NCBI RefSeq assembly: GCF_004119445.1
Contig: NZ_QICI01000072.1
Location: 1-64,000 of the forward strand
Direction of reading: 5' to 3'
Source of the DNA: Chryseobacterium sp. CH21
GTDB taxonomy: Bacteria > Bacteroidota > Bacteroidia > Flavobacteriales > Weeksellaceae
DNA length: 64,000 nt
In this document: positions 28,853 to 36,556 of the stretch, piece by piece
Numbering within the stretch: the stretch's first letter is position 1
How the letters are laid out: the number at the start of each line of letters is the position of its first letter
Notes under the pieces: generated by a model
Databases searched by the model: none
What the model was told of the DNA's origin: nothing
The model's input: the letters and a program-made list of their open reading frames with translations, nothing else
Translations under genes and position numbers: made by a program

Positions 28853-29518
28853 ATGTTCAAAAAAATTTTAATAGCTGAAGATCACGAAAGCATCAGCATT
28901 TCAGTACAGAAAACCCTTAATGACCTTGCTATTTCCAATACAGATTATGTCTATTATTGTGATGATGCATTAGCAAAAGTACAAAAGTCTATTCGGGAAA
29001 ATGACCTTTACGATTTGTTAATTACGGATCTTTCTTTTGAAGAAGATCATAATATACAAAAGCTTAAAGATGGAAAAGAATTGATACAAGCCGTTAAAAA
29101 ACTGCAGCCATCTTTGAAAATAATTGTCTTTTCAGCAGAGCATAGATCCGGAGTAATCGACAATCTTTTTAATGAGTACGGTATTAATGGTTTTGTTCGT
29201 AAAGCCCGTAATGATTCGAAAGAGCTTAAAAAAGCCATTGCTTCCATCTATGTGGATGAAAATTATCTGTCTCTCGATCTTCAGCAGGAAGTAAAACAAC
29301 TCAATAATTATGAGTTTTCCAATTATGACATTACACTAGTCTCTCTTTTATCCCAAGGTGTTTTACAGAAAAACATCCCTGTTTATCTTCAAAACAATGA
29401 TATTAAACCCAATAGTTTAAGCAGTATAGAAAAAAAGCTAAACATCATGAAAGAAAATCTCCAGATAACAAACAATGAGCAGCTTGTTTCCTTTTGCAAA
29501 GATTTGGGAATTATTTAA
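28853..29518 (+). CDS. response regulator, partner of the TPR histidine kinase
   Basis: A 221-residue regulator. The receiver domain (1-125) has the acidic pair Glu9-Asp10, phosphoacceptor Asp59 (LLITDLSF), the switch Ser in IIVFSAEH and the conserved Lys in GFVRKAR. The C-terminal part (about 150-221) is a helical DNA-binding region of divergent NarL/LuxR kind, with SLLSQGVLQKNIPVYL in the place of the usual helix-turn-helix. It begins 10 nt after the kinase. It is the likely binder of the TTACGG-N4-CCGTAA sites in the neighbourhood; that is inference from position and repetition. Confidence 0.85.
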   Translation: MFKKILIAEDHESISISVQKTLNDLAISNTDYVYYCDDALAKVQKSIRENDLYDLLITDLSFEEDHNIQKLKDGKELIQAVKKLQPSLKIIVFSAEHRSGVIDNLFNEYGINGFVRKARNDSKELKKAIASIYVDENYLSLDLQQEVKQLNNYEFSNYDITLVSLLSQGVLQKNIPVYLQNNDIKPNSLSSIEKKLNIMKENLQITNNEQLVSFCKDLGII

Positions 29519-29540
29519 ATCTTGCCAGAATAATCTATAT

Positions 29541-29568
29541 AAACCTTTCAAAAAATGAAAGGTTTTTC
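29541..29568 (+). terminator. terminator of the two-component operon
   Basis: AAACCTTTCA (29541-29550) pairs perfectly with TGAAAGGTTT (29556-29565), followed by T residues. It lies 22 nt after the regulator stop and just before palindrome C. Confidence 0.85.
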
Positions 29569-29571
29569 TGT

Positions 29572-29616
29572 TTACGGTTTTCCGTAAGGATTTTACTTTA
29601 ATACAATATACTTTTG
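29572..29616 (+). promoter_or_regulatory. palindrome C plus promoter of the 29645 gene
   Basis: TTACGGTTTTCCGTAA (29572-29587) is followed after exactly 21 nt by TACTTTTG (29609-29616), 28 nt before the start codon. The intervening sequence (GG...CTTTAATACA...) also matches that after palindrome D. Confidence 0.7.
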
Positions 29617-29644
29617 AGCTGAAAAACAATTAAAATATCAAATA

Positions 29645-30025
29645 ATGGAAAATCAGACCCAGAATGAAACAATATTCTACCATGACAGTTCTATAAAAGT
29701 TACACAGTCAAGGTTTATAACATATTCAAAAACATACACCATGAGGAATATCTCTTCTGTTTATATTTTTGAGATTATTAAAAGTAAAACCAAAGCCATA
29801 TTACTGATCATTTTAGGAGTTCTACTTCTTTTCTCAAAAGAATTTTTTTGGTTGGGAATAATAATTTTAATTCTAGGCTTTTGGTGGATCTATACTATTA
29901 AAAATGAATATGCAGTCCGAATAAGCACTAATGCCGGAGAAGTTAATAGTATTGTTTCAAAAGACAGAGATTATATTCAGAAAATTGTAAATGCTTTAAA
30001 TGAAGCAATTATTCATCGAGGATAA
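29645..30025 (+). CDS. DUF6232-like membrane protein
   Basis: A 126-residue protein with an N-terminal soluble strand region (IFYHDSSIKVTQSRFI, TYTMRNISSVYIFE), two adjacent hydrophobic helices (about 50-65 and 67-85) and a C-terminal helix (DRDYIQKIVNALNEAI). The pattern matches small DUF6232-type membrane proteins of unknown function. It is driven by palindrome C and probably cotranscribed with the secreted protein 19 nt downstream, which makes both likely targets of the adjacent two-component system. Confidence 0.65.
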   Translation: MENQTQNETIFYHDSSIKVTQSRFITYSKTYTMRNISSVYIFEIIKSKTKAILLIILGVLLLFSKEFFWLGIIILILGFWWIYTIKNEYAVRISTNAGEVNSIVSKDRDYIQKIVNALNEAIIHRG

Positions 30026-30044
30026 ACAAAATTAAACAAACACC

Positions 30045-30344
30045 ATGAAAAAACTACTGTTTACAGGACTCTTAGGTTTAGGGCTATTACTCCCTCACAA
30101 CTTCTCTGCTTCTAACTCAGTAAATATCTCTGCAAAAGAGTTTTCTGGCAAAAAGCCAAGAAAAAGCAAAACGAGTAAAAAAAGCAGGTCTAAAAGTTCA
30201 TCTTCTTCAAGAACATTCACATCAAGCAAAGGCTGTAGCTATAATGGAAACCAATTGTATGTAGGATCCAGAGGAGGATGCTATTATTATTCAGGAAGCA
30301 GCAAACAATATGTAGACAGATCGTATTGTGCTGGTTGCAATTAA
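30045..30344 (+). CDS. small secreted Lys/Ser-rich protein with Cys-containing tail domain
   Basis: A 99-residue protein with signal peptide 1-22 (LLGLGLLLPHNFSA). A basic stretch of Lys/Arg/Ser repeats follows (about 35-60, KKPRKSKTSKKSRSKSS), then a compact end with four Cys and the pattern GNQLYVGSRGGCYYYSGSSK and YVDRSYC. The tail resembles the short GPRGG-x-YY-x-GKKxYV repeat seen in PBCV basic adaptor-like domains. It is probably a periplasmic or surface protein that binds polyanions. It shares the palindrome C promoter. Confidence 0.65.
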   Translation: MKKLLFTGLLGLGLLLPHNFSASNSVNISAKEFSGKKPRKSKTSKKSRSKSSSSSRTFTSSKGCSYNGNQLYVGSRGGCYYYSGSSKQYVDRSYCAGCN

Positions 30345-30382
30345 TAGATTTATTTGTATAAATTTCAAAATTATTCCGTCAA

Positions 30383-30427
30383 TTACGGAAACCCGTAAGG
30401 TTAATTCTTTTAATACACTTACTTTTG
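30383..30427 (+). promoter_or_regulatory. palindrome D plus promoter without a downstream gene
   Basis: TTACGGAAACCCGTAA (30383-30398), then 21 nt, then TACTTTTG (30420-30427). Sequence between the elements resembles that after palindrome C. No open frame of note follows before the terminator at 30487. Confidence 0.65.
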
Positions 30428-30432
30428 ATCTC

Positions 30433-30519
30433 AGAAATAAGAAACACTAACAACAACCCAATATAATTTTATACAACAGTTCGAAAAAGAAGGTATCTCA
30501 AATGAGATACCTTCTTTTA
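30433..30519 (+). ncRNA. candidate short transcript between palindrome D and a terminator
   Basis: With the -7 element ending at 30427, transcription should begin near 30432 and stop at the strong hairpin 30487-30516, giving an RNA of about 85 nt. No ORF is evident in it. It could be a regulated small RNA, or the shortened remains of a deleted target gene. Confidence 0.3.
30487..30516. terminator. bidirectional intrinsic terminator
   Basis: AAGAAGGTATCTCA (30487-30500) pairs perfectly with its complement at 30503-30516 across a 2-nt loop, with T on one side and A on the other. It serves the short plus-strand transcript and the minus-strand elaA-like gene, whose stop is adjacent. Confidence 0.9.
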
Positions 30520-30966
30520 TTTTCTTATCATTTCCGTATGCGGAATATCATCTTCAAGATATTTATAACCAGTATCTTCAAATCCGAATCCACTGTAAAA
30601 TCTTAACAGATAATCCTGTGCTGATATTTTAATTTCAGAAGTATGAAAACGGTTTTCGATAGTTTCTATAGCATATTGTACCAGCTGTTTTCCCAGACTT
30701 TTTCCTCTCCCCTGCTCCGTAGTCAGAACTCTGCCGAAAGAAGTTTCATCATACTTTATCCCTTGGTCAAATACACGGCAGTAAGCCAGTACCTGTCCAT
30801 CTTCTTCCGCCCAGATATGAATTCCCTTCTGATCATAATTATCCAGATCAGGATAAGGACAGTTCTGTTCAATAACGAAGACATCAATACGCGCCTTCAG
30901 GACTGCATACAATTCAGGAACGGTGAACTCATCAAAAGTCTTAATTTTCCAGACCATATTACTCAT
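30517..30966 (-). CDS. elaA: ElaA-like GNAT acetyltransferase
   Basis: A 149-residue GNAT protein of the ElaA group. The start ELYAVLKARIDVFVIEQNCP is diagnostic, FGRVLTTEQGRGKSLGKQLV is the acetyl-CoA binding motif, and FYSGFGFEDTGYKYLEDDIP is the typical end. It would transfer an acetyl group from acetyl-CoA to an unknown acceptor. The start ATG at 30966 overlaps the end of engB by 8 nt; an alternative ATG 9 nt later would leave no overlap. The two are probably cotranscribed. Confidence 0.88.
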   Translation of the reverse strand: MSNMVWKIKTFDEFTVPELYAVLKARIDVFVIEQNCPYPDLDNYDQKGIHIWAEEDGQVLAYCRVFDQGIKYDETSFGRVLTTEQGRGKSLGKQLVQYAIETIENRFHTSEIKISAQDYLLRFYSGFGFEDTGYKYLEDDIPHTEMIRK

Positions 30967-31582
30967 CGAAGCTGATATTATTATTTGTTAAAAACTCATT
31001 GGTCTTTTGAATAAAATCAAGAATTTTATCTCCACCCTCTTTCTTTTCCGCTGAAGTAATATACAATTCAGGAAGATCTTCCCACGTTTTATGAAGCTCG
31101 GTTTTATAATCTTCAACATTTTTGATCACAACATTTGGCTTTAGCTTATCCGCTTTTGTGAAAACAATTGAAAATGGAATTCCACTTTCCCCACACCATT
31201 GGATAAATTCCAGGTCAATTTTCTGTGGATTATGTCTCGAATCTACCAATACAAATAGGTTCACCAGATTTCTTCTGTTCAGAATATAATTGGTGATCAG
31301 CTTTTCAAAATCCTTTCGCTGAACTTTCGAAACTTTTGCATAACCATATCCTGGTAAATCAGTAAGATACCAGTTTTCATTTACCAAAAAATGATTGATC
31401 AGCTGGGTTTTACCCGGAGTTCCCGAAGTTTTAGCCAAATCTTTATGATTCATCATGGCATTGATCAACGATGATTTTCCTACGTTCGACCTTCCGATAA
31501 AAGCATATTCGGGAATATTTGGTTCAGGACATTCCTGCCATTTTCCACTACTCTTTACAAACTCTGCTGTCTTGATAATCAT
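30959..31582 (-). CDS. engB: ribosome biogenesis GTP-binding protein EngB/YsxC
   Basis: A TRAFAC-class GTPase needed for large-subunit assembly. G1 is GRSNVGKSSL, G3 is LTDLPGYGYAKV, and G4 is FTKADKL. I start it at 31582 (MIIKTAEFVKSSGKW), where homologues begin; the longer frame from 31612 adds ten unsupported residues. The length is then 207 residues, normal for the family. It sits between the hydrolase and elaA-like genes on the same strand. Confidence 0.93.
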   Translation of the reverse strand: MIIKTAEFVKSSGKWQECPEPNIPEYAFIGRSNVGKSSLINAMMNHKDLAKTSGTPGKTQLINHFLVNENWYLTDLPGYGYAKVSKVQRKDFEKLITNYILNRRNLVNLFVLVDSRHNPQKIDLEFIQWCGESGIPFSIVFTKADKLKPNVVIKNVEDYKTELHKTWEDLPELYITSAEKKEGGDKILDFIQKTNEFLTNNNISFDE

Positions 31583-31645
31583 TTTTGAATGTATTTTAGA
31601 AAAATAAACCACTAAGAAAAGCTCTTAATGGTCATTTATATGTTT

Positions 31646-32407
31646 TTAAACTTTATCTTTTATCCAGTTGTACAGGATTTCATTGAATTCATCTGGCTTT
31701 TCCATCATGGCAGCATGGCCACATTTATCAATCCAGAATAATTCGGAATTAGGAATAAACTTGTGCATATCTTCTGCCACTTCCGGAGGAGTCACATTAT
31801 CCTGTTTACCCCAGATCAGACACGTAGGGGTCACAATCTTCGGAAGATCATTCAGCATATTGTGTTTGATGGCACTTCTTGCCAGCATTACTGTTTTTAT
31901 TCCTTTCATTCTGTCATTTACCACTCCGAAAACTTCATCTACAAGATCCTCGGTTGCAATCTTTGGATCATAAAAAACTTCTTCAGTCTTCTTTCTGATA
32001 TAAGATCGGTCATTCTTTCTCGGAAAACTGTCTCCGAAAGTTCTTTCATACAATCCGGAACTTCCTGTAAGAACAAGATTCTTTACCAGATCCGGTCTCG
32101 CCAAAGTCATGATAAGCCCTACATGCCCTCCCATTGAGTTTCCTACAATAGTAACCGGACCAGAAATATGACTTTCTATAAACTTGATGATATATTTTGC
32201 AATAGTGGTAAGATTGGTATTGAGTACCGGCAGATCATAGATCGGCAACTGAGGAACATATACTTTGAAGCCTCTATCCGAAAAAAAATCTACCATTTTA
32301 TCGAAATTACTCAAACCACCCATTAACCCGTGCAACAGCACTAATGGATGTCCTTCTCCCGCTTCTACATAGGAATATTTCTTTTCTTTTTTTGTACTAA
32401 ATATCAT
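31646..32407 (-). CDS. alpha/beta hydrolase
   Basis: A 253-residue alpha/beta-fold hydrolase. It has the oxyanion-loop motif LLHGLMGG, the nucleophile elbow GNSMGG (Ser91), an acid in WGKQDNVTPP and the catalytic His in CGHAAMMEKP, so the triad is complete. I chose the Met at 32407 (MIFSTKKEKKYSYVEAGEGH), since the longer frame to 32452 adds a basic stretch not expected. The substrate is unknown; the sequence resembles meta-cleavage and lysophospholipase-like esterases. The gene is divergent from the dcw cluster. Confidence 0.85.
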   Translation of the reverse strand: MIFSTKKEKKYSYVEAGEGHPLVLLHGLMGGLSNFDKMVDFFSDRGFKVYVPQLPIYDLPVLNTNLTTIAKYIIKFIESHISGPVTIVGNSMGGHVGLIMTLARPDLVKNLVLTGSSGLYERTFGDSFPRKNDRSYIRKKTEEVFYDPKIATEDLVDEVFGVVNDRMKGIKTVMLARSAIKHNMLNDLPKIVTPTCLIWGKQDNVTPPEVAEDMHKFIPNSELFWIDKCGHAAMMEKPDEFNEILYNWIKDKV

Positions 32408-32630
32408 AAAACGCCTTAATAAAGCCCTGCAAAAATACAAATTAAACCTCAAAAAAATTTTGATTATCCTAATTTAAGATAAAAATAATATAATATTCTC
32501 CTTTTTAACCTTTTTTTCAAACCCGCTTTATTATGGACTAAATAACACTTTTAGCAAATGTCTTCATATCAGCATTTTACATTATTGAAATTCAATCTTT
32601 AATAAAACTTATTAACATTGAGTCAAAAAG

Positions 32631-32655
32631 TGGGAAAAAGTGGGAAATTTTGGAA
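32631..32655 (+). promoter_or_regulatory. MraZ operator: three TGGGA-type repeats
   Basis: TGGGA at 32631, TGGGA at 32641 and TGGAA at 32651 are spaced exactly 10 nt apart (5-nt gaps). This matches the known MraZ binding pattern of TGGGN direct repeats with 5-nt spacers. They lie just upstream of the mraZ -7 element, so MraZ probably autoregulates the cluster. Confidence 0.8.
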
Positions 32656-32663
32656 ATTATTAT

Positions 32664-32671
32664 ATAAATTT
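32664..32671 (+). promoter_or_regulatory. -7 promoter element of the dcw cluster
   Basis: TAAATTTG matches TAnnTTTG and lies only 7 nt before the mraZ ATG at 32679. The transcript would begin within a few bases of the start codon, that is, almost leaderless. Confidence 0.6.
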
Positions 32672-32678
32672 GTCCCAA

Positions 32679-33137
32679 ATGAAAAATTTCATTGGGACAT
32701 ATGAGTGCAAAATTGACGACAAAGGCCGCTTGAAAGTTCCTTCATCTTTAATCAAACAGATGGAAAACTTCGACGATAAGGCGTTTGTAGTCAAAAGATC
32801 TGTGTTCCAACCTTGTCTGGAAGTCTATCCTATGAATGCATGGGACAAACTAATGGGCAAAATTAATAAACTGAACAGATTCATAAAAAAGAATGCTGAT
32901 TTCATACGAATGTTTACGGCAGGCGTAAAAACAGTAGAATTGGATAATGCAGGAAGATTACAGATCTCCAAAGACCTGACGATTTTTGCAAATCTTCAAA
33001 AAGATATTGTGATTACCAGCGCAGGAGAGCTCTTCGAGATTTGGGACAAAGATGCCTATGAAAAGGTAATCGCCACCAATGAAGCTGATTTTGCAAGCCT
33101 TGCCGAAGATGTGATGGGCTCTTTCGATGAAGAATAA
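32679..33137 (+). CDS. mraZ: MraZ transcriptional regulator of the division cluster
   Basis: A 152-residue AbrB-fold protein made of two similar halves (GTYECKIDDKGRLKVPSSLI and GVKTVELDNAGRLQISKDL). MraZ binds TGGGN repeats upstream of its own operon. The start is ATG 32679 (MKNFIGTYECKID), because the longer frame from 32640 runs through the operator and -7 element and gives an unusual 13-residue extension. It is the first gene of the dcw cluster; rsmH follows after 49 nt. Confidence 0.94.
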   Translation: MKNFIGTYECKIDDKGRLKVPSSLIKQMENFDDKAFVVKRSVFQPCLEVYPMNAWDKLMGKINKLNRFIKKNADFIRMFTAGVKTVELDNAGRLQISKDLTIFANLQKDIVITSAGELFEIWDKDAYEKVIATNEADFASLAEDVMGSFDEE

Positions 33138-33186
33138 CTGTAGGTTATTAATTGATTATAGTATTAAATAAAAAACACAATTAAGC

Positions 33187-34080
33187 ATGTATCATAACCC
33201 CGTTTTGTTGAAGCAGAGTGTTGATGATTTGGTGACGAATCCTGACGGAATATATGTGGACTGCACCTTTGGAGGCGGAGGCCATTCAAGAGAAATCTTG
33301 AGCAGACTTTCCGACAAAGGGAGATTGTTCAGTTTTGATCAGGACCTGAATGCACTTAAAAATACAATTGATGATTCCAGATTTACATTGGTTAATCAGA
33401 ATTTCAGATTTCTGGAAAACTCATTGCTGATGTACGGAGTTTCTCAGGTGGATGGTGTTTTGGCTGACCTTGGTGTTTCTTCACATCAGTTTGATGAAGC
33501 AGACAGAGGTTTTTCAACGAGAAGCAATGCTCCTTTGGATATGAGAATGAATGTAATGCAGAATCTGGATGCCAAAAGAGTAATTAATGAATATGAAGAA
33601 AGTGAACTTGCAGATCTTTTCTACCATTACGGAGAATTAAGAGAAGCAAGAAAACTGGCAAGAGAAATCGTTCACCACAGAAAAACTAAAAGTATAGATA
33701 CTACGGAAGATCTGAAAAAATTGTTCAGCTATATTCCGCCTCACAAAGTGAACAAGTTCTATGCTCAGCTTTTTCAGGCAATAAGAATAGAAGTAAACCA
33801 GGAACTTGAAGTATTAAAAGAAATGCTGGTTCAGGCTTACAATGTTTTAAAACCGGAAGGAAGATTAGTCGTTATTTCTTACCACTCTCTGGAAGACCGT
33901 CTGGTAAAAAGATTCCTGAAAAACGGAATGTTTGAGGGAGAACCGGAAAGAGATATCTACGGAAATTATAAAAAGGCATTTGAATTGATAAAGAGTAAAG
34001 CAATCATTCCTGATGATCAGGAAATCGAAGAAAACTCAAGAGCAAGAAGTGCCAAGATGAGAACAGGAATTAAAGTATAA
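33187..34080 (+). CDS. rsmH: 16S rRNA (cytosine1402-N4)-methyltransferase RsmH
   Basis: A 297-residue SAM-dependent methyltransferase that modifies C1402 of 16S rRNA. It begins YHNPVLLKQSVDDL, has the SAM motif DCTFGGGGHSREIL, the LADLGVSSHQFD signature and VVISYHSLEDRLVKRF, and ends in a run typical of the family (NSRARSAKMRTGIKV). Length and place after mraZ are canonical. Confidence 0.96.
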   Translation: MYHNPVLLKQSVDDLVTNPDGIYVDCTFGGGGHSREILSRLSDKGRLFSFDQDLNALKNTIDDSRFTLVNQNFRFLENSLLMYGVSQVDGVLADLGVSSHQFDEADRGFSTRSNAPLDMRMNVMQNLDAKRVINEYEESELADLFYHYGELREARKLAREIVHHRKTKSIDTTEDLKKLFSYIPPHKVNKFYAQLFQAIRIEVNQELEVLKEMLVQAYNVLKPEGRLVVISYHSLEDRLVKRFLKNGMFEGEPERDIYGNYKKAFELIKSKAIIPDDQEIEENSRARSAKMRTGIKV

Positions 34081-34181
34081 AAAATGTGAATGAGTGAATC
34101 GTCAATAGTGAATTATTTAAAAAAATAAAATTGACCATTGACACGAAGTAAATTCACTGTGAAGCAAATTGACATCATAAA
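34081..34181. repeat. rsmH-ftsL spacer with iterated, partly inverted words
   Basis: Variants of GTGAATT, GTCAAT and ATTGAC alternate on both strands (AGTGAATT near 34107, AAATTCACTGTGAA near 34150, ATTGACCATTGAC near 34131). The spacer can form several competing hairpins. No coding frame was seen. Confidence 0.4.
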
Positions 34182-34547
34182 TTGGCTAAAAGAACAACAA
34201 ATCGTCCCCAGAAAAGACTCACTTTTATAGATATTATAAAAGGAAACTTTCTGAATCGTGATGAGATCAAAATACATTACAGGTATTTTCTACTCTTGTT
34301 TGTTCTGATGATGGCCATGATTTATACCAACCACCTCGTCAATAAAAAAATAAAAATTGTAAACGCCTTAAAGGAAGAAACAGAAGAATACAAATCACGA
34401 AACGCTTACGCCCAGAGTAAGCTGATCAAAGTTAAAATGGAATCAGAGCTGGGGAAAGAGGTCGCCCGGGATTCATTAATGACCCTGGAAAACCACCCTC
34501 ACAAATTGCTAATAAAACTGGACAGTACAGATGCAAAAGCAAAATGA
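34182..34547 (+). CDS. ftsL: FtsL-like division protein
   Basis: A 121-residue bitopic membrane protein with a basic cytoplasmic N-terminus, one helix (about 33-50, YRYFLLLFVLMMAMIYTNHL) and a periplasmic coiled coil. This is the FtsL/FtsB-like architecture of the divisome linker. The start is TTG at 34182: an in-frame stop lies 12 nt upstream and no ATG is available. Its end overlaps ftsI by 17 nt, so translation is coupled. Sequence similarity is weak, as usual for FtsL, and the call rests on architecture and position. Confidence 0.8.
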   Translation: MAKRTTNRPQKRLTFIDIIKGNFLNRDEIKIHYRYFLLLFVLMMAMIYTNHLVNKKIKIVNALKEETEEYKSRNAYAQSKLIKVKMESELGKEVARDSLMTLENHPHKLLIKLDSTDAKAK

Positions 34548-36522
34548 ATACGACAATAAACGTAAGAAAGCGTTACGATGGGGCTACCTCTTTGCAGTGG
34601 TAGCTTTGTGCGTGTTTGTCATGTTCCTGGCAAGAATTGTCATCCTACAGAACACCAATGTCCAGGAAATAAAAGATGATTACATTAATAAAAACTATCG
34701 TGAAGCTACTTTAAAAGCTGCCCGCGGGAACCTTTTTGCTTCCGACGGCTCTATTCTCGCTACAACAGTGATGCGATATGACATCTATCTTGATTTCAAG
34801 ACAATGAAAGATACGGTGTACTCCAACAATATCGGAGCACTGACTGATTCTTTGAGCAAAATGTTCGGAAAATCAAGAGGAGAATTCAGACAGAAGTTTG
34901 ACGAGCAGAAAAAAAAGAAAAACCAGTACTACACCTTGGTGAAAGGGCTGGATTTCGATCAATACGACAGAATCCGAAAATTCCCGATCTTCAAAAGAGG
35001 AAAAAATAAGGGAGGATTTATTGTTGACAGAAACTATAAAAGAGAATTGGCCACCTCAGAAATCGGAGCCGGAACCATCGGTATGGATAATGGAGAGCTT
35101 AGATCAGGACTGGAAGGTGCTTTCTCAAAATATTTAACCGGAACAGACGGAAAAAGGCTAGAACAGAGAATCAACTCTTCTCAATGGAAACCTATTGACT
35201 TCTGGAAAGTTCAGGAACCTGTAGATGGAGAAGATGTATATACTACCTTAGACCTTAGAATTCAAGACATTGCACACTCCGCACTTGAGAAGCAGCTGAT
35301 TAATTTCGAAGCTAAACACGGAACCGTAATCGTCATGGAAGTGGAAACCGGAAAAGTACGTGCCCTTGTTAATTTAAGAAGAACAGAAGAAGGAGAATAC
35401 GAAGACTCTTACAACTATGCCCTGAAAGATAATATTGAGCCCGGATCTACCTTTAAAACCATTTCGCTTCTGGCAGCAATGGACGATGGATTCATTGATG
35501 AAAACACAACAGTAAACGTAGGAAACGGAGTTTGGGTCTATGCAAAACAGAGAATCTCAGACGGCCACGGAGGAGGAACATATGATATCAGTGATGTATT
35601 GGCAAAGTCCAGTAACGTAGGAACTTCAAAGCTGATCACAAAATATTATGCAGAAAAGCCACAGATTTTCCTTGACCACCTGAAACGTTGGAAATTATTT
35701 GACAAAATGGACATCGAGCTTCCGGGAATCACAAAACCAAAGATCGTAACGCCACAAAATAAAAGATGGAACGCTGCAACACTCGCTTCTATCTCTTACG
35801 GATACTCTTCCAACATCAACCTGCTGCAATTAACAACCTTCTATAACGGAGTTGCCAATGGAGGTAAAATGCTTAAGCCTTTATTCATTGATAAAATCAT
35901 GAAAGACGGAAAGGTTATGTACAGCGCCAAACCTGAAGTAATGGTGAACAAAATGGCCTCTGAAAAAGCCATTAAAATGATGACCAGTGCTTTAACCAAA
36001 GCGGTAGAAAAAGGAACAGGACGAAGCATCTTCACGCCCAATCTTAAAATGGCAGGAAAAACCGGAACCGCAAGATTTGAATACTGGCTGCCAGGTCCAA
36101 TGAAGTACAGAGCATCTTTTGCAGGATTTTATCCCGCCGACGCTCCAAAATATACATGCTACGTGATGATTAGTGAGCCTAATACCGCAAAAGGATTTTA
36201 TGGAGGTTCCGTTTCAGCACCGGTATTTAAGGAAATTGCAGGAAAAACCTTCCTGAAAACACCTCAGAATATTGAAAAAGAAATGCTGGTAGACAGAAAG
36301 GTAAACCTAAGTAAAATGGTTGAACCTAATGTTAAAGTAGCTGTCAATGATAAGCAAATGCCCAATGTGGTAGGATTAATCGGGAAAAATGTAATCCCGC
36401 AGTTGGAAAACTTAGGCTACCGTGTCGATTATAAAGGAGTAGGAAGAATTAAAGAACAATTCCCTCTGGAAGGCACAACGATCAGTAAGAACCAGAGAAT
36501 TTATTTGTCTCTGCAGAATTAA
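34531..36522 (+). CDS. ftsI: division-specific penicillin-binding protein (FtsI/PBP3 type) with PASTA domain
   Basis: A 663-residue peptidoglycan transpeptidase. There is one N-terminal membrane helix (about 18-38), then the dimerisation domain and the transpeptidase domain with catalytic Ser306 in STFK, SSNVGTS as the SxN motif, and KTGTARF as the KTG motif. A C-terminal PASTA domain (from about 605, MPNVVGLIGKNVIPQLENLG) is present, as in Bacteroidota and Firmicutes. It cross-links septal peptidoglycan with FtsW. It overlaps ftsL upstream; murE follows after 34 nt. Confidence 0.95.
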   Translation: MQKQNEYDNKRKKALRWGYLFAVVALCVFVMFLARIVILQNTNVQEIKDDYINKNYREATLKAARGNLFASDGSILATTVMRYDIYLDFKTMKDTVYSNNIGALTDSLSKMFGKSRGEFRQKFDEQKKKKNQYYTLVKGLDFDQYDRIRKFPIFKRGKNKGGFIVDRNYKRELATSEIGAGTIGMDNGELRSGLEGAFSKYLTGTDGKRLEQRINSSQWKPIDFWKVQEPVDGEDVYTTLDLRIQDIAHSALEKQLINFEAKHGTVIVMEVETGKVRALVNLRRTEEGEYEDSYNYALKDNIEPGSTFKTISLLAAMDDGFIDENTTVNVGNGVWVYAKQRISDGHGGGTYDISDVLAKSSNVGTSKLITKYYAEKPQIFLDHLKRWKLFDKMDIELPGITKPKIVTPQNKRWNAATLASISYGYSSNINLLQLTTFYNGVANGGKMLKPLFIDKIMKDGKVMYSAKPEVMVNKMASEKAIKMMTSALTKAVEKGTGRSIFTPNLKMAGKTGTARFEYWLPGPMKYRASFAGFYPADAPKYTCYVMISEPNTAKGFYGGSVSAPVFKEIAGKTFLKTPQNIEKEMLVDRKVNLSKMVEPNVKVAVNDKQMPNVVGLIGKNVIPQLENLGYRVDYKGVGRIKEQFPLEGTTISKNQRIYLSLQN

Positions 36523-36556
36523 AACAAGGACTTAAAACAAAATAAGGCAAGCCTTA

